From positions 1-64,000 of the forward strand of contig JADKID010000005.1 of the NCBI GenBank assembly GCA_016721425.1: 64,000 bases of DNA, read 5' to 3'. This document shows, piece by piece, positions 27,321-34,821 of this stretch. How positions within the stretch are numbered: the stretch's first letter is position 1; each line of letters begins with the position of its first letter. A program made the position numbers and the translations under genes. The notes beneath the pieces are model-generated. The model did no database searches and was not told the origin of the DNA. It saw only the letters and a list, made by a program, of their open reading frames with translations. The DNA comes from Bryobacterales bacterium (lineage in GTDB: Bacteria; Acidobacteriota; Terriglobia; Bryobacterales; Bryobacteraceae).

Positions 27321-28403
27321 ATGCAACGCAGAGACTTCCTTCATCTCGCGGGCCTCGTCCCGCTGGCGGCCCAGGCCGCACCCCGCCGCCACACTACCGT
27401 ATCGATCCGGAACGATCAGTTCTTCCTCAACGGCAAGCCAACCTACGCCGGCCGTTCTTACCAGGGGATGAGGATCGAGGGCCTGCTGATGAATAATCGC
27501 GCGGTGCAGGCCGCATTTGACGATCTCAATCCGGAGACGCGCGGGAAATGGGCCTATCCGGATACCGGCAAGTGGGATCCGGACCGCAACACGCGGGAGT
27601 TCCTCGCCGCCCTGCCCGAATGGCGCAAGCATGGCCTGCTGGCCTTCACAATCAACCTGCAAGGCGGCAGTCCGGAAGGCTACTCCAAGAGTCAGCCCTG
27701 GGAGAATACGGCCCTCGAGCCGGACGGCGCCCTGCGCCCCGCCTACATGGAGCGGATAGCCAAGGTTCTGGACCGGGCCGACGAGCTCGGCATGGTGGCC
27801 ATCCTGGGCTACTTCTATTTCGGCCAGGACCAGCGCGTGAAAGATGAGGCCGCCGTCAAACGCGCCGTGGTCAACGCGACCAACTGGCTGCTCGAACGCG
27901 GCTACGGCAATGTGCTCGTCGAGATCGACAACGAGACCGACGTCAAGGCGTACGATCACGACATCCTGAAACCTGCCCGGGTGCACGAGTTGATCGAGCT
28001 CGCCAAGGGCGTCCAGAAGGGCGGCCGGCGCCTGCTGGTGGGCACGAGCTACGGCGGCGGCACGCCGGCCAAACCGAATGTCATCCATTCTTCTGACTTT
28101 CTGCTGTTGCACGGCAATGGACCCGACGACCCCGCCAGGATCCGCAAGATGATCCAGACGTCGCGCAGCGCGGAAGGCTACCGGCCGATGCCGGTGCTCA
28201 TCAACGAGGACGACCATTTCCGGTTCACCGAGGCCGACAACCACATGATGGCGGCGCTCGGGTTGTACGTCTCGTGGGGCTACTTCGAGCCGGGCAAGAG
28301 CGACTACGTGGAGGGCTACCAGTGCCCGCCGGTGAACTGGGGCATCAACACGGAGCGCAAGAAGCAGTTCTTTGCCAAGGTGAAAGAGATCACCGGCTCG
28401 TAG
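27321..28403 (+). CDS. putative secreted TIM-barrel glycoside hydrolase
   Basis: A 360-residue protein with a Tat-like leader (MQRRDFLHLAGLVPLAAQAA; ATG 27321). After RNDQFFLNGKPTYAGRSYQG, a typical start of clan GH-A cellulase-like enzymes, it has barrel strands including LLAFTINLQGG, GMVAILGYFYFGQ, NVLVEIDNETDV (candidate acid/base glutamate) and MPVLINEDDHF (candidate nucleophile glutamate). The two glutamates sit at the ends of strands 4 and 7 as in clan GH-A. I cannot assign a family number. It converges with the SGNH gene and the two overlap by 14 bases. It probably acts on polysaccharide with the neighbouring GH29 and GH16-type enzymes. Confidence 0.7.
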   Translation: MQRRDFLHLAGLVPLAAQAAPRRHTTVSIRNDQFFLNGKPTYAGRSYQGMRIEGLLMNNRAVQAAFDDLNPETRGKWAYPDTGKWDPDRNTREFLAALPEWRKHGLLAFTINLQGGSPEGYSKSQPWENTALEPDGALRPAYMERIAKVLDRADELGMVAILGYFYFGQDQRVKDEAAVKRAVVNATNWLLERGYGNVLVEIDNETDVKAYDHDILKPARVHELIELAKGVQKGGRRLLVGTSYGGGTPAKPNVIHSSDFLLLHGNGPDDPARIRKMIQTSRSAEGYRPMPVLINEDDHFRFTEADNHMMAALGLYVSWGYFEPGKSDYVEGYQCPPVNWGINTERKKQFFAKVKEITGS

Positions 28404-29058
28404 CCGGAAGCGCGGCCAACAGCGCGTCGTACCACCGCGCCGCCATCTTCTCCGCGCCGGCGGAATTCGGATGGACGAGATCCTCGATGGTGTCGGTCTG
28501 GAAGTGGAATCCCGACGCCTGATCGACCAGCACGACGGGCTGCGTCGCGGTGTGCAGACGGGCTGCCAGGCGTGCGAGTTCCCGATTCAATTCCGGAATG
28601 TAGGCGTATTTCGGTAGCTTTCCGCTGGGGATCACTTGAGCCAGCAACACGATGACGCGCGGATTGATGCGCCGCGCGGTGGCGATGATGCTCTCCGTGG
28701 CCGACACGATGCCGGGGACGGGACGCTCCTCCATAAAGTGGTTGTGCCCGGCATGCAGCAGGATGACGTCCGCCGGATTCGCCTGATACAGCCACTCGAT
28801 GTTTTCCGCCAGAAACTCAACACTCTTGCCGCCGTATCCCTCGTGGCGCATCTCTTCCGGCTCACCCGCATTGTGCCTGCTGCCGACGAAACGGGTGCGC
28901 AGACCGGATGCCGCCAGACGCCGGGCGAGCGGCCCGCGGTAGCAGACGAAATCCGGCGAGCCCGCCGTGATGGAGTCGCCCAACGGGAGAATCGTCCAGG
29001 GACCGCCGGCCGCCAGGAATAGCAGAGGCAATGCGCAGAGAGCCAGCAAGCCGGGCAT
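28390..29058 (-). CDS. secreted SGNH/GDSL hydrolase
   Basis: A 222-residue esterase-type hydrolase with a signal peptide (MPGLLALCALPLLFLAAGG). Block I is LPLGDSIT (catalytic serine), block III is LLHAGHNHF (in place of the more usual GxND), and block V is DLVHPN with catalytic D and H. It is likely to remove acyl groups, for example acetyl, from sugars. It is the last gene of a minus-strand operon: four bases separate it from the GH16-type fusion, and its 3' end overlaps the convergent glycoside hydrolase-like gene by 14 bases. Confidence 0.87.
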   Translation of the reverse strand: MPGLLALCALPLLFLAAGGPWTILPLGDSITAGSPDFVCYRGPLARRLAASGLRTRFVGSRHNAGEPEEMRHEGYGGKSVEFLAENIEWLYQANPADVILLHAGHNHFMEERPVPGIVSATESIIATARRINPRVIVLLAQVIPSGKLPKYAYIPELNRELARLAARLHTATQPVVLVDQASGFHFQTDTIEDLVHPNSAGAEKMAARWYDALLAALPATSR

Positions 29059-29061
29059 GGC

Positions 29062-30825
29062 CTACTTCCGGACCAGCGGGATCCGCAGGTTGTACGAGTG
29101 TGGCCGGGTGGGATCTTCATCCACGGCGCCCAATAGCACCGACGGCCGGCCGTCGGGGCCGAACAGCAACTGCGGCCGCTCCAGCGAATTCACCTTCTGC
29201 TGGCGGCCATCGGTCCAGGTGAGGGCGGTTGTCGTGACCAGCGGATGGGCAGAAAGCCGCCACTCGAAACCATCCATGGATTCCCACAAGGCGAGCGACT
29301 TGCCCGCCTTCGTGAAGTGGCCGTTGTTGTCCTTGACCACGGCGTGGTAGCGGCGCGCCGCGTAGTCGTACCAGACAAACGGATCCTCAGCCGGAAAGTC
29401 GACACCCGGCGTCGTAAAGATGGGCCGCAATTGCTTGGTGAAGGGGCCCGTGGGCGAATCCGACGTAGCGGTGAGATGCACAACGGGCCCGCCGAAAGGC
29501 AATGGCCGCTGGCGGCCCACCGCCTTGTAGACCATCAGGTAGCCGCCGTCCGGCCGGCGCGCCACGCTGGGGTTGGTGGCCACCAGAGAATCCGGCGCCT
29601 GCGGGTCGGCGCTGACGCCAACAATCGGCTGATCAAATCTCTGCCACGGCCCGTTGGGACTCTCCGCCACGGCAACGCCGATCCGCTGGTTGTTGCGGTG
29701 ATTCCAGTTCAGAGTCTTCATCGCCACATCATCGCCGGTGTTGCCCATGTAATACAGGTAGTACTTGGCGCCCGCTCGCAGGATGGTGGGATTGTGCGTG
29801 CAAAGACCGTCCCAGTACTCCTTGCCGCGGGCCGGCAGCACTACGCTGACGTGCCGAAACTCGCCCGTTGGCGAATCTCCCACGGCATGCGCGATCTCCG
29901 AATGAGTCACCCACGCGTAGTGCCCCAGCTTGCGCGGCCAGCGCGAATAGTAGAGGTGATATTTCCCGTCGTCCCCGCGCACCATGGCGCCACACCAGAT
30001 ATAAAAATCCGGGTCGATCAGCTTGGCCGATTCCGGCGCGGGCTGCAGCATCGCGCCGAGGTCGAGCTCGGTGATCGTCACGCCCGCGTCCCCGGCTGGC
30101 TGGTAGTAGCGCACCCAATCGAAGAGCGCCACTTCGGGCAGCGCGGCATCCTCCACGCTGCCTGTTTTTTGCAGAAACGACGCAATCGATGTCAGCCAGA
30201 TGTGCTGGTCGTTGTGCGGGACCGCAGCAATGTCCACCGTCTGCACGAGCTTTCCATCGAAATAGAACCGCACCTCCCGCGGCGTGAAGTCCGCCGCGTA
30301 GACGTGAAAATCAGCCGAGAGATCGGGACCATTCACGCGCTTGTGGCCAAACGAGACGTGCGGCGGATAAGAGTGCCAGTTGACGGAGTAGCTGCCATGG
30401 TCCACCGAATCCTGCTCGCAGACGTCGATCTCCTGGAAACGATCCTCTATCCCGCTCTTCGGCCCGTTCTGCATCATCCAGAATGACGTATGCCACCCGC
30501 GGCCGCGCGGCATCTTCACGCGCGCCTCGTAGTAGCCGTAGCGAAACGCCGCCTTGCTGATTGTGCCGCCCGCCGTGTAATCCACCCCGCCGGACTTCTC
30601 GCGCCGCAGCGCGATGCGCAGCAGGCCGCCGCTTACCGACACGTTCTCGGGGCGCTGGTCGCTCCAATGCCGCGGCCCGGTCCGGTAGTTCCACTTGGCG
30701 GCATCCAGCGTAGCGCCGTCGAACTCATCGGAAAACGACAACCGCCAGTTCTGGCCGGCTGGCGGCTCCGCCAGCAAGCCCGGAGCCAGCAGCACCAAGG
30801 TGGTCAAAAAAGCCGGGAGTCTCAT
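29062..30825 (-). CDS. bimodular glycoside hydrolase: GH16 plus five-bladed beta-propeller (GH43/GH117-like)
   Basis: A 587-residue secreted enzyme. The start 30825 gives a signal peptide (MRLPAFLTTLVLLAPGLLAE). Residues about 22-265 are a GH16 jelly-roll with the catalytic motif EIDVCEQD (ExDxxE form) after WHTSFWMMQNGPKSG, and the domain ends at FDWVRYYQP. Residues about 280-587 form a glycosidase propeller: DPDFYIWCGAMVRGDDGKYHLYYSRWP, THNPTILRAGAKYYLYYMGN, ATNPSVARRPDGGYLMVYKA, and DFPAEDPFVWYD, resembling GH43/GH32-clan and GH117 enzymes. GH16 members attack beta-glucans or galactans (agar, carrageenan). Encoding both modules in one chain would couple endo- and exo-action. It lies one base after the GH29 gene and four bases before the SGNH gene. 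Confidence 0.83.
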   Translation of the reverse strand: MRLPAFLTTLVLLAPGLLAEPPAGQNWRLSFSDEFDGATLDAAKWNYRTGPRHWSDQRPENVSVSGGLLRIALRREKSGGVDYTAGGTISKAAFRYGYYEARVKMPRGRGWHTSFWMMQNGPKSGIEDRFQEIDVCEQDSVDHGSYSVNWHSYPPHVSFGHKRVNGPDLSADFHVYAADFTPREVRFYFDGKLVQTVDIAAVPHNDQHIWLTSIASFLQKTGSVEDAALPEVALFDWVRYYQPAGDAGVTITELDLGAMLQPAPESAKLIDPDFYIWCGAMVRGDDGKYHLYYSRWPRKLGHYAWVTHSEIAHAVGDSPTGEFRHVSVVLPARGKEYWDGLCTHNPTILRAGAKYYLYYMGNTGDDVAMKTLNWNHRNNQRIGVAVAESPNGPWQRFDQPIVGVSADPQAPDSLVATNPSVARRPDGGYLMVYKAVGRQRPLPFGGPVVHLTATSDSPTGPFTKQLRPIFTTPGVDFPAEDPFVWYDYAARRYHAVVKDNNGHFTKAGKSLALWESMDGFEWRLSAHPLVTTTALTWTDGRQQKVNSLERPQLLFGPDGRPSVLLGAVDEDPTRPHSYNLRIPLVRK

Positions 30826-30826
30826 G

Positions 30827-32125
30827 CTACACCTTGCCCCGATGATCACGGCCGCGGACCAGCAGACGGTCCATCTGCACCGGCTCACCCTCGCATTCCA
30901 ACTCGATCACCGTCACCGGCTCGTCGGGGGGCGTCGCCGGCAAACCGGTGAACAGCAGCCTGTATTTGTCCTGTTGATAGCTGAGCTTCTCTCCAGTGGC
31001 CAACAGGCGCGCGGAGAGAACCTTGGTCTCCAAGCCGGGGATGGACAGCGTCACCCCATCCCAGAAATGAACCTGCAAGTACAGCGTGTTGCCCCGTCGC
31101 GTGAAGCCCGTCATCTCCGAATAGCGCAGGCGGGCGCGCTCCGTTCCGTAGATCGACTTCCCATTGCGCTCCAGCCAGCTACCCACGCTGTTCAGAATCT
31201 GCACGGAGGGCTCCGGCACGGAGCCATCGCCTCTGGGGCCGATGTTCAACAGATAGTTTCCGCCGCCGCGCGCGCAGTTACCCAGGTTGCGAATCACCGT
31301 CCGCGCGTTTTTCCACTCATCGTCCGTGCGGCAATAGCCCCAGCTCCCGTTGAGCGTCATGCACGACTCCCACGGCCGCGGCTCCTCGGTAATGCGCTGC
31401 TCCGGAGTGCCAAAGTCGCCGGCCAGCCTGTTGCGATTGTTCACGATGATCTCCGGCTGGAGCTCAAACACCATGCGGTTCATCCGCTCAGACTCCCACC
31501 CCGCGGCATCGAGCGGATGGGCCACGTCGTACCAGAGAACGTCGATCTTCCCGTAGTTCGTCAATAGTTCCCGCACCTGTCCGTGGATGTACGCCACAAA
31601 CCGCTTCCGCGCGCCCTCGTCCTTGGCGCAGCGCTCTCCATCGGGGTGATGCCAGTCCATCAGCGAGTAGTAGAAGCCAACGCGCAGCCCCTCGGCGCGG
31701 GCTGCATCTACGTATTCGCGGACCAGATCCCTGCCACACGCCTGTTTCGGGGCGCAGTAGTCCGTCAGCTTGGTATCGAACAGGCAGAATCCCTCGTGGT
31801 GCTTGGTGGTGAGCACCATGTACTTCTGGCCCGCCCGCTTCGCCAGGCGCGCCCATTGCCGGGCCGCGCCCGGCTGCGGTGTGAATCGCCGGGCCAACTG
31901 CTCATACTCCGAGATCGGAATCGCCTCCTGCTCCAGGACCCACTCTCGCCGGCCCAGCACACTGTAGAGCCCCCAATGGATGAACATTCCGAACTTCGCG
32001 TCGTGCCACCATCTCAACCGCTGCTCGCGCGTGCTGTCTCCGGGCTGCGGCGCCGCGACCGGCGGCTGCGCGCCGGCAGTCATCCCTGCGCCCAGCGCCG
32101 AACACCAGGTTCTTCTCGTAATCAT
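30827..32125 (-). CDS. alpha-L-fucosidase, GH29
   Basis: A 432-residue secreted fucosidase. The start 32125 gives a Tat-like leader (MITRRTWCSALGAGMTAGAQ) and has AGAGG upstream; a longer frame is not needed. Family blocks are FGMFIHWGLYSVLGRREW, YMVLTTKHHEGFCLFDT, GLRVGFYYSLMDWHHPDG and the nucleophile strand GKIDVLWYD (aspartate at the end). GNYLLNIGPRGDG follows near residue 285. It hydrolyses terminal alpha-L-fucose from glycans in the periplasm or outside. First gene of a three-gene operon with the GH16 fusion and SGNH esterase; a perfect inverted repeat lies upstream. Confidence 0.93.
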   Translation of the reverse strand: MITRRTWCSALGAGMTAGAQPPVAAPQPGDSTREQRLRWWHDAKFGMFIHWGLYSVLGRREWVLEQEAIPISEYEQLARRFTPQPGAARQWARLAKRAGQKYMVLTTKHHEGFCLFDTKLTDYCAPKQACGRDLVREYVDAARAEGLRVGFYYSLMDWHHPDGERCAKDEGARKRFVAYIHGQVRELLTNYGKIDVLWYDVAHPLDAAGWESERMNRMVFELQPEIIVNNRNRLAGDFGTPEQRITEEPRPWESCMTLNGSWGYCRTDDEWKNARTVIRNLGNCARGGGNYLLNIGPRGDGSVPEPSVQILNSVGSWLERNGKSIYGTERARLRYSEMTGFTRRGNTLYLQVHFWDGVTLSIPGLETKVLSARLLATGEKLSYQQDKYRLLFTGLPATPPDEPVTVIELECEGEPVQMDRLLVRGRDHRGKV

Positions 32126-32237
32126 TGGTACCTCTGTGGAGCGCCGGCGGGTGGACGCACGGATCCAGACCCCGGAGTCTCGAAAACGGATCTCCATTCT
32201 ACGCTACGCGCGCGGGGCCCAGTTAGCGTCTGAGTAT

Positions 32238-32259
32238 TGGACTATTTGGGCATAGTCCA
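32238..32259. promoter_or_regulatory. inverted repeat upstream of the fucosidase operon
   Basis: TGGACTAT-N6-ATAGTCCA is a perfect 22-base inverted repeat with 8-bp arms. It lies 113 bases before the GH29 start and about 34 bases past the stop of the S4 gene, in the only intergenic space of the operon. It could be an operator, or a short transcription barrier for the S4 gene, though no T-run follows. The stem is AT-rich, which favours the operator reading. Confidence 0.45.
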
Positions 32260-32292
32260 TTCCGACTAGGGGCCGGGTCAGCCGTGGCGGAG

Positions 32293-32673
32293 CTACTCTC
32301 TGCCCCGGAGCTTTTCGAAATCGCGGCGATTGCGTTTGGAGAGTTTCCCTTCCCGGAACCAATCGAAATCCCCAGTCGCCTTACGCTCGGCCGCCGCCTT
32401 CACGCGCGCCTCGCGGCTGGCCTCGGTTTCCAGATAGAGCGTCTGCGCCACCGCCGCCGGTCCGCGCATTTCGCTCAACGCCAGCACTTCCACCTGAAAC
32501 ACACCGCTGTCGTTCTTGATCTGCAACCGGTCGCCGACGCCCACCTCACGGCCCGCTTTCGCCGTGTGTCCATTAGACTCAATCCTGCCCAGCTCACAGG
32601 CATGCGCGGCCAGTGAGCGTGTTTTGAAGAACCGGGCTGCCCACAGCCACTTGTCGAGTCTCACGCGAGCCAT
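32293..32673 (-). CDS. S4 domain RNA-binding protein, Hsp15-like
   Basis: A 126-residue protein with an N-terminal S4 fold (residues about 4-65: VRLDKWLWAARFFKTRSLAAHACELGRIESNG ... GDRLQIKND) and a basic C-terminal tail (FREGKLSKRNRRDFEKLRG). This matches ribosome-associated heat-shock protein Hsp15 (HslR), which rescues 50S subunits carrying stalled nascent chains. Size and motif order fit the family. A TAGAAT box ends one base before the start codon and is too close to act as a -10 for this start. It is divergent from the TonB-like gene. Confidence 0.9.
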   Translation of the reverse strand: MARVRLDKWLWAARFFKTRSLAAHACELGRIESNGHTAKAGREVGVGDRLQIKNDSGVFQVEVLALSEMRGPAAVAQTLYLETEASREARVKAAAERKATGDFDWFREGKLSKRNRRDFEKLRGRE

Positions 32674-32737
32674 GATTCTATTCTCATCGCAAAGCCGGTT
32701 CTCCGCGCGGACGCCGCACTGCCCGGCTCACAGTACT

Positions 32738-32761
32738 ATTTCGGGGAAACAGCTCCGAAAT
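32738..32761. other. inverted repeat between the divergent S4 and TonB-like genes
   Basis: ATTTCGG-N10-CCGAAAT, 7-bp perfect arms, lies centrally in the 160-base gap between the two divergent starts (32673 and 32834). A TACTAT box overlaps its left edge. It may be a shared regulatory site; no -35 was found. Confidence 0.35.
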
Positions 32762-32833
32762 CAGGTTGCCCCGCTGAAATCGCGCACATACACTGGTAGC
32801 ACGCCGTTGGCCGAGTGAAGGAATCGTGAGTGG

Positions 32834-34168
32834 ATGCGTCTCAGGATCTCCATTGAATTCGAGGACAAGAAACCGGAGGCGCCACCACCACAGGACGAGC
32901 ATCCCCGCCTTAGCCTGACGCCCGGGCGAGGTCCCCGTTTCCTGGCGCCTCTCTCCCTTTCGCTGGTATTGCATTTTGCGCTGGCGGCGGGAATGGCGCC
33001 ATTTCTGGAGGTGGTCCTTCGCGAGGCGGGGCGGCAGCCCGAGTCGTTGCGAGCGCAGATTCGGAATTCCCAGGTCCTGTTGCTGCCCAGGGATCTTGTG
33101 GTGCACCGCCAGACCAGGGAAAGCGGCCAGGACGGTGGGGCAGGGCGGGCCGCCACCGGAACGGCGCCCGGCCCGCTGCTCCTGCAACCGGGGCCGCGGA
33201 TGGAGTTGCCACCAAAGACGAGGCTTCCGAGTCTGGCGGTGTGGACCGGTCCACCGCAGGCGGCCGAGTCGCAACCTGGGCACGCGCTCGCGCAGTTGTC
33301 CGCTGCCCAACCCCGCCCTGCCGTGGCGCCGGCCCCTCCACATCCGGAGGAGGCCGTGCCGTTAGATACCGGCGAGGCAGCGGAGCCGGCGCAGGCTCTC
33401 GGCGACAGCCACCAGACCGGCTCCGCGGCGGTGATCAGTCTCTCAGCAACGCCTCTCCCGGTCAGTCAGGTGGTGCACGTACCGCAAGGGCAATCGCCAG
33501 GCGGGCAGGCTCTTGCGGGCCGCGCACCAGCGCTCCAGGCGCCGGCGGTCCAGCCACCCCTGGACCAAAATCAAGGATCAACTCCAGCCGGCATACCCGG
33601 ACTGGGCCCAATCGAGGCAAAAGCGCTGGTCGATGGAGGCAGATTCATCCCCTCCCCGCTCGGCCGGATTCAAGTTCGCGAAGGGTTGGACGGCAGCCAA
33701 ACCCTGACCTATCCACCCCGCGGAAAGTACGACGTGCTCGTGCTCGGAGGTGCTTCCGACCCCGATCCATCCACCGTTGAGGCCTTACTCACGGGCCGCC
33801 CTGTCCATACTGTCTTCCTGCCGGTGGCCTCGACGCGGGAGTGGATCCTGAAGTTCTGCCTGCCCCAGCAAGGTAGCCAGAATGAGGGTGGCACGGTGGT
33901 GCGGTTGAGCAGCGCGGTCCCTCTGGCCCCACCGTACATACTGGTGGCGGTACTGCCGGCCGGCATGGATGCGTCTCCGGATCGTCCGTGGATGATTGCG
34001 GGCCGGATCGATGTGGATGGGCGATTCCGTCAGATGAAGAGCGTCGGCGAAGCTTCCGCCGGAACATTGCTGCCCTTCCTGGAGCGCTGGCATTTCCGTC
34101 CGGCGGTGCGGGGGACTATCCCGGCGGAGGTGGAAGTGGTGTTGATTGTACCGGAGCACGCCCGATGA
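32834..34168 (+). CDS. TonB-like energy transducer protein with proline-rich spacer
   Basis: A 444-residue protein. A cytoplasmic head (about 1-35) leads into a TM anchor (about 36-60: FLAPLSLSLVLHFALAAGMAPFL) with the SxxxH pattern of TonB helices (SLVLH). Residues about 75-270 are rich in proline, alanine and glutamine, as in periplasm-spanning TonB linkers. The last 80 residues (PWMIAGRIDVDGRFRQMKSVGEASAGTLLPFLERWHFRPAVRGTIPAEVEVVLIVP) follow the TonB C-terminal strand-helix-strand pattern, with the W/F-xFxPA block. It could energise the TonB receptors of this genome. Its stop overlaps the prepilin peptidase start by ATGA, an unusual partner. Confidence 0.68.
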   Translation: MRLRISIEFEDKKPEAPPPQDEHPRLSLTPGRGPRFLAPLSLSLVLHFALAAGMAPFLEVVLREAGRQPESLRAQIRNSQVLLLPRDLVVHRQTRESGQDGGAGRAATGTAPGPLLLQPGPRMELPPKTRLPSLAVWTGPPQAAESQPGHALAQLSAAQPRPAVAPAPPHPEEAVPLDTGEAAEPAQALGDSHQTGSAAVISLSATPLPVSQVVHVPQGQSPGGQALAGRAPALQAPAVQPPLDQNQGSTPAGIPGLGPIEAKALVDGGRFIPSPLGRIQVREGLDGSQTLTYPPRGKYDVLVLGGASDPDPSTVEALLTGRPVHTVFLPVASTREWILKFCLPQQGSQNEGGTVVRLSSAVPLAPPYILVAVLPAGMDASPDRPWMIAGRIDVDGRFRQMKSVGEASAGTLLPFLERWHFRPAVRGTIPAEVEVVLIVPEHAR

Positions 34169-34719
34169 ACCCACTGCAATTCCCTCCGCTCCCTTGGAGT
34201 CTGGAGCTTCCTCTGCTGGCTCTCGTGCTGGCGGCCGGCGTGTTTGACATCCGGTACCGCCGGATCCCAAATTGGCTGGCGCTCGCCGGCGTGGCTCTGG
34301 GCTTCGTTCTGCGGGCGTGGATCGGCGGTGCGCCCGGCCTGGCAACCGCAGGTTGGGGATTAGGGCTGGCGCTGCTGGTTTACTTTCCGCTCTACCTCCT
34401 GCGGGGTATGGGGGCAGGCGACGTCAAACTGATGGCGGCCGTCGGAGCGCTGGCGGGAGCAGGCTACTGGTTCTGGATCTTCGTTTTTGCCGCCGTCGGC
34501 GGCGCCCTGGCCGGGCTGCTGCTGGCGGCGGCGAAGGGCCGCCTGGCTTCGACGCTCTGGAATACCGGCTTCATCGTCCGCGAGCTGGCGAGCTTGCGGA
34601 TGCCGTACCTGACGCGGGAACAACTGGATATGCGGCACGAAAAGGCGCTGCGCCTGCCACACGGCGTGGCAATCGCGGCCGGAGTATTGGCGATGGCCGG
34701 TCTCACCACGCTACGCTGA
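34165..34719 (+). CDS. A24 prepilin peptidase, CpaA/TadV type
   Basis: A 184-residue integral aspartic peptidase. The start ATG 34165 overlaps the upstream stop as ATGA. The first catalytic aspartate is in GVFDIRYRRIPNW (about residues 23-35) and the second in GMGAGDVKLMAAVG (about 85-98), the GD motif of type IV prepilin peptidases. Six TM segments fit. It lacks the N-methyltransferase domain of PilD, as expected for the Tad pathway, and so probably processes the TadE-like proteins at 17.4-18.5 kb and their major pilin. A hairpin follows the stop. Confidence 0.9.
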   Translation: MNPLQFPPLPWSLELPLLALVLAAGVFDIRYRRIPNWLALAGVALGFVLRAWIGGAPGLATAGWGLGLALLVYFPLYLLRGMGAGDVKLMAAVGALAGAGYWFWIFVFAAVGGALAGLLLAAAKGRLASTLWNTGFIVRELASLRMPYLTREQLDMRHEKALRLPHGVAIAAGVLAMAGLTTLR

Positions 34720-34731
34720 CCACGGTCCGGC

Positions 34732-34749
34732 GCCGGGCTCCTCCCCGGC
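34732..34749 (+). terminator. possible terminator after the prepilin peptidase gene
   Basis: GCCGGG, CTCCTC, CCCGGC form a 6-bp GC-only stem 13 bases after the stop at 34719. A T-run (TCTTTTT) occurs only about 20 bases later, so termination would be weak. Confidence 0.35.
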
Positions 34750-34791
34750 ACACCACCCGTCGCATTGTCTTTTTGTCATGATCCACCGGCG

Positions 34792-34818
34792 ACATCCGAT
34801 AAGGCCTGTGACGGATGT
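34792..34818 (+). other. inverted repeat directly before the chemoreceptor start codon
   Basis: ACATCCG-N13-CGGATGT has perfect 7-bp arms and ends three bases before ATG 34822. In RNA it would fold across the ribosome-binding region; in DNA it could be an operator. No Shine-Dalgarno sequence is visible outside it. Confidence 0.35.
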
Positions 34819-34821
34819 GCC

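Noticed and set aside
32675..32680. TAGAAT as -10 box of the S4 gene
   Set aside because: It ends one base before the ATG and would start transcription within the gene; no alternative start supports it.
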